A DNA stretch of 64,000 nucleotides from Nemertoderma westbladi. Taxonomy: Eukaryota > Xenacoelomorpha > Nemertodermatida > Nemertodermatidae. The notes under the pieces were generated by a model. It worked only from the letters and a program-made list of their open reading frames with translations. It did not search any database and had not been told where the DNA came from. The translations under genes and the position numbers were made by a program. Of the stretch, positions 47,510 to 56,058 are shown in pieces (within the stretch, counting starts at the first letter, position 1; every line of letters begins with the position of its first letter). The stretch covers positions 1 to 64,000 of the forward strand of contig JAUCBJ010007544.1 in assembly GCA_032718475.1 (NCBI GenBank). Reading direction: 5' to 3'.

Positions 47510-48390
47510 ATAGTGCCCATGATTAATGTTTGTGCCCTTGATTGATATCTGTCCCTCGTTTATTGTTTGTGTCCCTCATTAATGTTTGTGTATCTCATTA
47601 ATGTTTGTGTCCCTCATTAATGTTTGTGTCCCTCATTAATGTTTGTGTATCTCATTAATGTTAGTGTCCCTCATTAATGTTTGTGTCCCTCATTAATGTT
47701 TGTGTACCTCATTAATGTTTGTGTCCCTCATTAATGTTTGTGTCCCTCAGTAATGTCTCTGTACCTCATTAATGTTAGTGTCCCTCAATTAATGTTTGTG
47801 TCCCTCATTAATGTTTGTGTACCTCATTAATGTTTGTGTCCCTCATTAATGTTTGTGTACCTCATTAATGTTAGTGTCCCTCATTAATGTTTGTGTCCCT
47901 CATTAATGTTTGTGTACCTCATTAATGTTTGTGTCCCTCATTAATGTTTGTGTCCCTCATTAATGTCTCTGTACCTCATTAATGCTAGTGTCCCTAAATT
48001 AATGTTTGTGTCCCTCATTAATGTTTGTGTACCTCATTAATGTTTGTGTCCCTCATTAATGTTTGTGTACCTCATTAATGTTTGTCACCCTCAATTAATG
48101 TTTGTGTCCCTCATTAATGTTTGTGTACCTCATTAATGTTTGTGTCCCTCATTAATGTTTGTGTCCCTCATTAATATTTGTGTCCCTCATTAATGTTTGT
48201 GTCCCTCATTAATGTTTGTGTCCTATATCAATGTTTATGTCCCACATTAATGTTTATGTCCCTCATTAATGTTTGTGTCCTACATCAATGTTTATGTCCC
48301 ACATTATTGTTTGTTTCCCCTGATTAATGTTTGTCCCACATTAATGTTTGTGGCGCTGATAAATATCTGTCCCTCATTTAATGTTTGTGT
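47510..48390. repeat. 19-bp minisatellite, about 45 units
   Basis: The consensus unit is ATTAATGTTTGTGTCCCTC, with frequent GTGTACCTC variants arranged in higher-order blocks. Three or so inverted units lie at 46866-46932, left of the array in the same element. Confidence 0.92.
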
Positions 48391-48399
48391 CCAAGTTGC

Positions 48400-49160
48400 T
48401 ATAAGTTACTCTAGGTTGCCGGACGTTTTGGACAATTTGGTCAGCAACTAGCAACTTAATTTGAGTAACATTAACTTTTAGTCTCCGTTATATGAGGCAT
48501 CTTTTACAGCAACAAACTTCGCGTTTACAAAGAGCAACTTGATCGGCAACCTGACATTTGTTCTCCTCACTAAGTTGCTGATAGAGTTGCTGAAAATGTT
48601 GCCACGTTCTGTAGAAAAAACAGGTCTTTAATTATTTGCCATGACGTACTGTAAGTGAACTTTACTTTAACTTTAACGTAGCTGTAACCCTGTAACTAGA
48701 CTTTGTTCTTACTGTAGAGTACCACCCATTGCTATATTTTGTACTTAGAGTTCCGCTTTCTTTAATTTAAATTTTGTTCTTATACAGGTCCCTATAGTTC
48801 TGCATTTGGCTACATTTTGTTCAATTTATATTGATACGTGATTCTAACTACAGTCCCGTACTTATTTTAGAAGCAATTAATACCAAAATATTAAAAAAAT
48901 GGAGCCCTTTTGAATTTTGAATTTAAAAATTTCCAACATGTGCGCAAGTGTGTTAGCTATATTGTATGTGATTATTTGTTATTATTGCGTTTACAGGTAA
49001 TACTAACACCTGCTCATGTGCTAGTTAACATGTTAGATAGCACGTTACAGTTACATTAGCTAATAACAAATGCGCACATGTACAGTATTATGTGCGCACT
49101 ACGCACTAAATTATTAAGGACGTACGATACGCCTTGGCTATTATTTGATATATTTTGTGT
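48400..49160. other. Right interior of the TTTT-flanked element, no gene
   Basis: No frame or domain could be supported. Confidence 0.5.
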
Positions 49161-49590
49161 GTTTTTTGTAAAAATTCGGACTTAAGGTGTTTTGCCAAAT
49201 TGAGGATACCTTGTTTTCTAGGCAATACCCCGCAACTATCGTATAGTTACGGGATAATACCAGAAAATGGTGTTCCCCTTTGTTTTGGCAAAACACCATA
49301 AGTCAGAATTTTTACAAAAAAACCGCAATATATTTCAAAGGTAATTCTAAATCAAAGTGAAAGTTTAGTTATATGAATTCTATATTTAGTTATCAAAAAA
49401 CACAATAACAAGTAATCTGAGGCATCTCTCTAAAAAATAAACAGTTTTTATCGATTATCTCAGAACTACAAAAATCGACTTAGGGGGTTCTGCCTTGAAG
49501 GTGACGTTTTGTTATCGACCAAATTAATGGTCAGCAAGCAGGAAATTATAACAGCAGTTGCATCATCGTAACCACTCTGTTCTAACTGAC

Positions 49591-49595
49591 ACTTT
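49591..49595 (+). repeat. 5-bp target duplication ACTTT (left)
   Basis: It is repeated at 54214-54218. Copy A at 11799-11803 shows the unoccupied CTGACACTTTGAAG. Confidence 0.92.
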
Positions 49596-49882
49596 TATAA
49601 GGGGAAATAAGAGGCCATGGCCCAATAGAGGGATGTACGAATGTGGGTTGTACCGGTACCGGACTGGCTGAACTGAGGTTAAGAGATACATACAGATGTA
49701 CAGTACAGTGTGACAGGTGGAGGGTTAGGCCTACATGTAAAGCTGGCAGAGTGAGGTTGTTCTGCCTAATTATTGTACCGCTGTATTACTAATTATAATA
49801 TTGCTGGATTGTTGTACTACTAATATTATACACTGGATTACAGGATTGTATTGTGTTATAGAATAATTACCTACTGCTTATA
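49596..49882 (+). repeat. 5' LTR (287 bp)
   Basis: It starts TATAAG and ends CTTATA, so the termini are 6-bp inverted repeats in place of the usual TG...CA. I saw no difference from the 3' LTR. Confidence 0.93.
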
Positions 49883-49902
49883 AGCTAACCGGGCTGACAG
49901 AG
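49883..49902 (+). promoter_or_regulatory. Putative non-canonical primer-binding site
   Basis: Only 20 nt separate the LTR from the gag ATG. AGCTAACCGGGC has no TGG start and so does not fit a tRNA 3' end. It is complementary, with about one mismatch, to positions 1-12 of a typical animal tRNA-Lys (GCCCGG-UAGCU). Priming from a tRNA 5' fragment is an inference. Confidence 0.35.
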
Positions 49903-50778
49903 ATGGCACCAAAAATATCTGACTATGTTAAAAAATATGACGGTCTCAGTGACCCTAGCATCTGGTTATCAATATTTAACGACACGTATGATGTGTTAAT
50001 CATTGAAGCCAAGTATAAAGAGGAATCCAGATCAACGTATCTAAGGTTGTCATTAGAGGGACCGGCTTACGAGGTTGTCAGTCAGATACCAGAAGAAGAT
50101 AAAAGAGATTATAAGAAAATAGAGAGAGTACTAATTGCTGCATTCGCTGTAAATGAATATACAGCCTATGACTTATTTAAAAAAAGGGAGTTAAGAGTAG
50201 GAGAGGCCCCAGATACTTATTTAGCAGATGTAAAGAGACTGTGCGGGTTAGTGACAGGCGAAACAGAGTCAGAAACTGCAAAGAAAATGATTGCAGCTCA
50301 ATTCGTTAGTGGACTTCCAGATACAATTGCACAGGATACAAAAGCTTTGGCAGGTGAGTTGGACTTAAATAAACTTCTAGTCCAGGCCAGGAGATTATGG
50401 TCGGAAAAGAGCAGGGGAAATGAAGATATGATGGTAGGTGCGGTTGGTAGAACGGGAAGTTTGAATCGATCATACAATAGGCCTACAGGTCGAATATTAG
50501 AACCAGAACGACGGAATCCAGCGGTACCACCAGCTGGACGAGGGCGTAGTAGTATAGGATTTGGGTTTACAGATAGAGAAAGGGGTGTGGTATGTTTTAA
50601 GTGTGGGAAAATCGGCCATTTTGCAAGAGAATGTTGGGCTGAGAGTGATTTACCTGGGAACAGAACTAAATCGGGTTGCTTTAGATGTGGCGGAACAGAC
50701 CATCTTATACGAGGTTGTACAGCCGAATTAAATCGACCTTGGAGGCAAGGTGGAGGATCCCAGGTCCAGGGAAACTAG
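49903..50778 (+). CDS. gag: Gag polyprotein with two zinc knuckles
   Basis: The 291-codon frame starts 20 bp after the LTR. Residues 1-170 are a helical capsid-like region (DPSIWLSIFNDTYDVL, YLRLSLEGPAYEVV, FVSGLPDTI) of the retrotransposon Gag type. A basic Arg/Gly-rich stretch follows, then CCHC knuckles at about 231-245 (CFKCGKIGHFARECW) and 259-272 (CFRCGGTDHLIRGC). The product should package the element RNA and form particles in the cytoplasm. It overlaps pol by 94 bp and terminates TAG at 50776-50778, immediately after a slippery heptamer. Confidence 0.92.
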   Translation: MAPKISDYVKKYDGLSDPSIWLSIFNDTYDVLIIEAKYKEESRSTYLRLSLEGPAYEVVSQIPEEDKRDYKKIERVLIAAFAVNEYTAYDLFKKRELRVGEAPDTYLADVKRLCGLVTGETESETAKKMIAAQFVSGLPDTIAQDTKALAGELDLNKLLVQARRLWSEKSRGNEDMMVGAVGRTGSLNRSYNRPTGRILEPERRNPAVPPAGRGRSSIGFGFTDRERGVVCFKCGKIGHFARECWAESDLPGNRTKSGCFRCGGTDHLIRGCTAELNRPWRQGGGSQVQGN

Positions 50779-53700
50779 TAGAGGGGGACGGCATATGCGC
50801 CAGTGGCCGTTTCCCTAGTTCATTAGGCGACTTACCACATGTTAATGTGAAATGTGGGGGATTAGATATGGAAGGATTGATTGATACTGGTTGTGGGTAT
50901 ACAGTCACAACATATAAATCCAGCATTGAAATGAGTGGAAGGTTTACACAACTAAGGGAAAAAAGGAAAATAACAATGTTGGATGGATCAAAAACTAATA
51001 ATATTGTAGGGAAGATTAATACTAAACTCTGGTTTAATGGCACTACAATGGGTAATGGTAAAGATTGTAATGTGGACCATGAAATATATATTGTAGATTA
51101 TATTGTGGGTGGTGTAGACATAATTATTGGCTGGGAGCTGATTAAACAGGTGGGCGGTATGTCAGTGCATCAGGAATTGAATGGAAACATGGTTGTTAAA
51201 TTAGGAGAAATTGAAAAGAATAGTTCATTGGTTGGAGGAGTGGGAAAAGTGGATCCAGAGATTCGCATAGAGAGACGGGATTTTACTGCAGAGTGGGATG
51301 GGGAAAATTGGGAAGCAGAATATAAATTCGAGGCGGGGCACCCGCCAGCTAAACTGAATAATAAAGTGACCCAATATAAAATACCAGAAAAATTACAAGA
51401 AAAATTCCAGATAGCGATGAATGAGTGGATAGAAAAGGGCTGGTTAAAAGAATTTGAGGGAGAGACCAAAGGGCTGATCCCCTTGATGCATAAGGACGAA
51501 CCTCGAAAGGATAGAGTACGTCCTATAATGGATTTTAGAGAACTGAATTCATTCATTGTGAAAGAACCAGGAGCAGATGCTGCTGCCAGTAACGAGAAGC
51601 TTAGAAAATGGGCCAGAATGGGAGAACAAACAGCAGTGATTGACCTTAAATCAGCATACATGCAGCTGGGAATAGCTCCTAGTTTACACCCATACCAAGT
51701 AGTAGTACATAATGGGAAACGTTATTGCATGACTAGGTTGGGTTATGGATTGGGTCCAGCTCCTAAAATCCTAGATACAATTGTCGAAACAGTCATAAAA
51801 CAAAATAAAAGGATTGAAGAAGCAGCTGACAACTTCCGAGATGATATTTATGTCAATGTAGATAAAGTACCAGCAGAGGAAATTCGAAATCATTTAAGAA
51901 ACTATGGATTACAATCCAAAGAACCAGTAAGATTAATAGAAGGTGGTCGGTTACTTGGAATATATATAAAAGATGGAAGATGGCAAAGAGACAGTGAATT
52001 ACCCAAATTAGAAGAAGTGGAAAACCCATTAACACATAGAAGACTTCTGGCAATAATTGGGAAATTAAGAGGTAATTATTTGATTATGGGTTGGTTGCGT
52101 GTGGTATGTAGCTGGTTACAAAGACAGGAGGCAGCAATCCCAATGGATTCACCCATTAGCAATGACTCAAGGAAACGATTAATTGAGGTTATAAATCGCA
52201 CAAATGAAAATGATCCTGCACAGGGTTATTGGCTGATCAGTGATACAAATGAGGGTGAGGTTTGGGCTGATGCTAGTGCGATAGCTACAGGTGCATTAGT
52301 TAAGATTGGGGGTAGAATATCGGAAGATGGGGCATGGCTTCGTAAAGATAGTGACCCGGAACATATCAATGCAGCTGAATTAACTGCAGTTATACAAGGA
52401 ATAAATATGGCATTACAGTGGGGACTGAAAAATATCAAATTATACACTGACTCAGCTTCAGTTTATGGGTGGATTAGTGCGATGTTGAAAGATGAACATA
52501 GATTACGAAATACAGGGTTATCAAAGATGTTGATAAGGAGGCGACTAGATGTATTGAAGAAAACTGTCGATGAATATAATTTAAAAGTAACAATTCAACT
52601 AGTATCATCTAGCAAAAACCTGGCAGACTATTTAACCAGAATTCCCAAACCATGGTTGATTAACCAGAATAAATCCATTGTAACAGTGGGAGGTGATGAA
52701 ATGGAAACACTTGTTAAAGATGAAAGAGTACAATTAACTGAAAAACCACTATCCAAAGCCCAAATATTTCAAAGAGTCAAAGAATTACATGAAATTGCAC
52801 ATCTTGGGACGGATAGAACACTAGTATTGTGTGATGCCGATAGAGAATTACAGACAATGAATGTGACAAGGAAATTAGTCAAAGAAGTGTGCAATAGCTG
52901 TAATAAATGCAAATACATAGATCCAAATCCTGTTACTGCAGTGAAAAAAGGAACTTGTAAGATGGAGCGAGGGTGGGAAAGACTATCAACTGACTTCACA
53001 GAGGATGAAAATAAAAACCAATATCTGACAATGGTCGATTGCGCTACCGGGTTTACTATATGGCGTAAAGTTAATAAAGAAACTGCAGAGGCAGTTATAA
53101 AGGAATTGCAGCAAGTATTTGTTGAGTGGGGGCCCCCAGAAGAGTTATTGTCTGATAATGGACCCGCTTTTAGGAGTAAAGAAACAAAACAATTTTTGGA
53201 AAAATGGGAAGTTAAACACCGGACCTCGTGCACTTATAGACCACAAGGGAATATAGTTGAAAGATCCCATAGAACTATTAAGACATGGGCAGCAAGAACA
53301 GGCAAAGAACCCACGCAAATTGCCTTTTGGTATAACAGGACTGCATCACATGGAAATAAGTCACCATGGGAACTGCTTACCTCAAATCATATCACCAAAT
53401 TACCAGGTGTTACGGAAGTTATTGCAACAGAACCGGAAATGGAATATAAGTTTAAAATTGGGGAATTTGTATATATTAAGCCGAAACAACATGTAAAGTG
53501 CCACACAAAATGGAGAGGCCCACTGATAATTGAGGCGGTTCCAGATTCTTGGTCAGTTATAGCAGGTGGATACAAGCGACATATACAAGACATTAGGAAA
53601 GCGGAATGTGGGCAGATAAGCCCAAATAATCTCAGTACTGCTCAGTACTGCACAACAGTACCCGTACAACACCAGAATTATAGTGATAGTAACAGTGAAT

Positions 53701-53861
53701 CTAGCTCAAATGAAGAAGATAATATTGTTGCAAATGAAAGTTTGGAGGAAACTGTCGATTATACCAATGCAAACGCAGTTGAAGAACCAGGAGAGCACTA
53801 TAGATTGCGTACGGGACGAGTGTCAAGACCACCTATGAGATATGGGATTAAGATAAACTGA
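50685..53861 (+). CDS. pol: Pol polyprotein: protease, RT, RNase H, integrase
   Basis: This frame lies -1 to gag. Residue numbers count from 50685; translation probably enters at 50769-50775. Protease: LIDTGCGYTV near 65. RT about 225-475: RPIMDFRELNSF, VIDLKSAYMQLGI (first Asp) and FRDDIYV at about 384, an unusual form of the YxDD box. RNase H about 520-660: VWADASA, AAELTAVIQG, LYTDSA. Integrase: HHCC finger about 701-742 (HEIAHLG, CNSCNKC), core with Asp in STDFTED, Asp in LLSDNGPAF and Glu in IVERSHR. The C-terminus is Ser/Glu-rich and ends RPPMRYGIKIN. No stop or frameshift breaks it. Confidence 0.93.
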   Translation: MWRNRPSYTRLYSRIKSTLEARWRIPGPGKLVEGDGICASGRFPSSLGDLPHVNVKCGGLDMEGLIDTGCGYTVTTYKSSIEMSGRFTQLREKRKITMLDGSKTNNIVGKINTKLWFNGTTMGNGKDCNVDHEIYIVDYIVGGVDIIIGWELIKQVGGMSVHQELNGNMVVKLGEIEKNSSLVGGVGKVDPEIRIERRDFTAEWDGENWEAEYKFEAGHPPAKLNNKVTQYKIPEKLQEKFQIAMNEWIEKGWLKEFEGETKGLIPLMHKDEPRKDRVRPIMDFRELNSFIVKEPGADAAASNEKLRKWARMGEQTAVIDLKSAYMQLGIAPSLHPYQVVVHNGKRYCMTRLGYGLGPAPKILDTIVETVIKQNKRIEEAADNFRDDIYVNVDKVPAEEIRNHLRNYGLQSKEPVRLIEGGRLLGIYIKDGRWQRDSELPKLEEVENPLTHRRLLAIIGKLRGNYLIMGWLRVVCSWLQRQEAAIPMDSPISNDSRKRLIEVINRTNENDPAQGYWLISDTNEGEVWADASAIATGALVKIGGRISEDGAWLRKDSDPEHINAAELTAVIQGINMALQWGLKNIKLYTDSASVYGWISAMLKDEHRLRNTGLSKMLIRRRLDVLKKTVDEYNLKVTIQLVSSSKNLADYLTRIPKPWLINQNKSIVTVGGDEMETLVKDERVQLTEKPLSKAQIFQRVKELHEIAHLGTDRTLVLCDADRELQTMNVTRKLVKEVCNSCNKCKYIDPNPVTAVKKGTCKMERGWERLSTDFTEDENKNQYLTMVDCATGFTIWRKVNKETAEAVIKELQQVFVEWGPPEELLSDNGPAFRSKETKQFLEKWEVKHRTSCTYRPQGNIVERSHRTIKTWAARTGKEPTQIAFWYNRTASHGNKSPWELLTSNHITKLPGVTEVIATEPEMEYKFKIGEFVYIKPKQHVKCHTKWRGPLIIEAVPDSWSVIAGGYKRHIQDIRKAECGQISPNNLSTAQYCTTVPVQHQNYSDSNSESSSNEEDNIVANESLEETVDYTNANAVEEPGEHYRLRTGRVSRPPMRYGIKIN
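50769..50829 (+). promoter_or_regulatory. -1 ribosomal frameshift signal at the gag/pol junction
   Basis: The heptamer GGGAAAC (50769-50775) is in the correct X XXY YYZ register directly before the gag TAG. After a 6-nt spacer, 50782-50792 pairs with 50806-50816 in an 11-bp stem (two G-U pairs, 13-nt loop). Loop bases 50798-50801 (CGCC) can pair with GGCG at 50826-50829 to close an H-type pseudoknot. Slipping back one base enters the pol frame. Confidence 0.85.
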
Positions 53862-53926
53862 AAGTAAAATTATGATTTCCACATGTGTGACAATTCAAGA
53901 TTAGTTCATTAATGAACTGGGGGGAG
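53862..53926 (+). promoter_or_regulatory. Pol-3' LTR spacer with polypurine tract
   Basis: GGGGGGAG immediately precedes the 3' LTR, the expected site for plus-strand priming. Confidence 0.8.
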
Positions 53927-54213
53927 TATAAGGGGAAATAAGAGGCCATGGCCCAATAGAGGGATGTACGAATGTGGGTTGTACCGGTACCGGACTGGCT
54001 GAACTGAGGTTAAGAGATACATACAGATGTACAGTACAGTGTGACAGGTGGAGGGTTAGGCCTACATGTAAAGCTGGCAGAGTGAGGTTGTTCTGCCTAA
54101 TTATTGTACCGCTGTATTACTAATTATAATATTGCTGGATTGTTGTACTACTAATATTATACACTGGATTACAGGATTGTATTGTGTTATAGAATAATTA
54201 CCTACTGCTTATA
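53927..54213 (+). repeat. 3' LTR (287 bp)
   Basis: It has the same length and, by eye, the same sequence as the 5' LTR. It is followed by ACTTT (54214-54218). Confidence 0.93.
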
Positions 54214-54591
54214 ACTTTGAAGAAGAAATTCTACCTGACCATAGGCGTGTTGCTTGTTGGGAGGACGCCGACCAGTTTCCGGTTCTTCAGTCTGCCACTA
54301 GGAGGCGAAATGTCTGAAAGTGAAAATCTTATCCTATTTAGTTATTAATAATGATTTTTAGCTGATACTTAGGTCCTTTACACAATATGTTTATAATGTT
54401 TTTTTTTGCTGATACCAAGCAGAGTATACTACACCATAGGTTGTGTATTTGGTGAGACAATGACCAATCTACAGTCTGCAGTCTACAGTCTGTTTCTTGC
54501 CATTGCTCCGGATGATCTGAATTTATCCCCATGCTGCACATGAGACGTATCCTATGAGACGTATGTACTGGTATCAGTAACTGTAAATACC

Positions 54592-54945
54592 TTGAGTTCG
54601 CCATCAGGTGGCAGTGTTTCGAGTAGAAGTTCTGGGCAGCCGTATTATGATGTATCTAAAGAATTATTAGTAAACCTCCGAGAAATGGGCTTTACTTGGG
54701 TGGATATTTCAAATATCCTTGGGGTGAGTAGGTCTACTATAACAAAGAGGGTCACCGAATTTGATATACAAGTTTCCGGGGAGAGTACACAGATATGACA
54801 GATGAGGAATTAAAATCAGTTATTGTTGAAATACATGGACAATATACACACGCCGGTTGTAAGCTGGGGTATGGAATCCTAAAGGCGAAGGGAATCAAAG
54901 TACTTAGAGATGAATAGAGTTCACAGAATTATAACTGAACTTGAC
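54592..54945 (+). pseudogene. Helix-turn-helix remnant of an integrase-core-type transposase
   Basis: The first frame gives YDVSKELLVNLREMGFTWVD followed by ISNILGVSRSTITKRVTEF, a resolvase-like helix-turn-helix. After a stop at 54796 the adjacent frame continues with TDEELKSVIVEIHGQ and GYGILKAKGIKVLR, then MNRVHRIITELDP. This order is familiar from animal proteins with an rve integrase core, but the core is absent. It is a remnant with at least one frameshift. Confidence 0.55.
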
Positions 54946-55534
54946 CCTGTTTGATCTTCTCAGCATTGGGGCGATCTCGTCACCCGAAGGAAATACTTTG
55001 TTCCTGGGGCAAATTCTCTGGACATCACAGTTTGATACGGTTGGTTTGCTTTTTTGTAAGCATTTAAATTAGGCCCAATCCAAAATATCTTATACAATAA
55101 ACAATAATTATACTGTAGGCCTAATCTATAAGATTTTCAAGTTTGGATAGTGAAATTCCCTATGCAAAATGGTGGCAAGTGGGATTTGAACATCCCAACA
55201 ATTTTTTCGCACACACCAACCCTATTAAGTAACCTCTAGCTATAGGCCTTAGATGGCAAAGACTGATGTACTGCCTTGCAGATTAGAAGACATCGCAAAC
55301 TGACAAGGCGCATTACCTATGTACTGACAACGTGAAGAATGACCCATAAGAAATAGAGTGTAATATACTCATAGGGAGCTGCCCTGTAAAGAGGTCAACC
55401 TATTTTATGAAGTGTAACAATAAAGTGTGTATAAACCCCTGCTATTGTCTCGGCTATTAATTATCAAGTGCGTTATGCACCAGAACCAAAGCTAATAAAG
55501 GCTACCTCTAATAATAGAACAATGCAATCATAAT
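54946..55534. other. No gene seen
   Basis: Nothing could be supported. Confidence 0.5.
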
Positions 55535-55880
55535 AGGCCTAACTACAGTATATATGGTATGTGGCTATATATAATATAAGCCACATGCCAGCATAACATG
55601 CCATAACATAACACACCAAAACCAAAACTACGTCCAAAAAATGACCTCCAAGAAATGTAAACATAAAAATTATTAATCCTAATATATTCTTACACCAAAC
55701 CAAACCAAATATAATCATGATTGGCCTAATAATATATGGTATGTGGCTATATATAATATAAGCCACATACCAGCCATAACATAACACACCAATACTAAAA
55801 CTACCTCCAAAAAATGACCTCCAAGAAATGTAAAAATAAAAATTATTAATCCTATTATATTCTTACACCAAAATTAATAT
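55535..55880. repeat. Two ~190-bp tandem units with a palindromic core
   Basis: Each unit has GGTATGTGGC ... GCCACAT around an AT core, then AAAATGACCTCCAAGAAATG. The units begin near 55545 and 55737. They lie downstream of the MFS gene and may be part of its 3' end. Confidence 0.8.
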
Positions 55881-56058
55881 AATACCTTAATTATTACCAA
55901 TAACTTAATATTGTACCTAGTAAAATTATTGTTCGCAAAACAGCTTTTTAACAACCTTTTATAGTGATAGTATGTGCTCTTTCATAAGTTTAATAATAAC
56001 CTATACAACTAACAGTATATGAAGAATGCTTTTACAATTACTATTGGAAGATACTAAT

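Larger units (their letters stand above)
46515..49506. mobile_element. 3-kb DNA transposon, TTTT target duplication, unassigned superfamily
   Basis: The ends are inverted repeats of at least 37 bp (CGTCACCTTCAAGGC, then CCCCCTAAGTCGATTTTT) with one visible mismatch. Copies A and C show the empty site. Short direct subrepeats of the type GGCAAAACCCC(N)TAA occur seven times in the first 330 bp, and reversed forms near 49180-49310, which looks like an array of transposase binding sites. I found no transposase. The interior holds poly-C runs (47143-47160, 47213-47238) and a 19-bp minisatellite. Confidence 0.85.
49596..54213 (+). mobile_element. Complete Ty3/gypsy-like LTR retrotransposon
   Basis: The 4618-bp element has identical-reading 287-bp LTRs, a gag frame, a pol frame in the -1 register with order protease-RT-RNase H-integrase, a polypurine tract and a 5-bp target duplication. 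There is no envelope frame. Order and RT fingers (RPIMDFRELNSF) point to Ty3/gypsy; lineage within it is open. Identical LTRs and open frames indicate a recent insertion that may be competent. Confidence 0.93.
38447..54480 (+). repeat. Copy B of the triplicated locus
   Basis: It is colinear with copy A from 248 and ends near 54480, inside the GAAATGTCTG repeat region. B-only blocks are 41994-44644, 46515-49506 and 49596-54213. Confidence 0.85.
45736..54480 (+). mobile_element. Helitron H1B, 5' end intact, twice interrupted
   Basis: It begins TCTATCTATATATATAAAT after the same pogo flank as in copies A and C. The Helitron body is 45736-46514, 49507-49595 and 54214-54480. The TTTT-flanked element and the LTR retrotransposon split it. 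No Helitron 3' hairpin was seen. Confidence 0.72.

Noticed and set aside
52769-53233. 154-codon and other minus-strand frames opposite pol
   Set aside because: Antisense shadows of the retrotransposon pol gene without domains.
49596-54213. Endogenous retrovirus with an envelope gene
   Set aside because: No third frame lies between pol and the 3' LTR; only 65 bp separate them.
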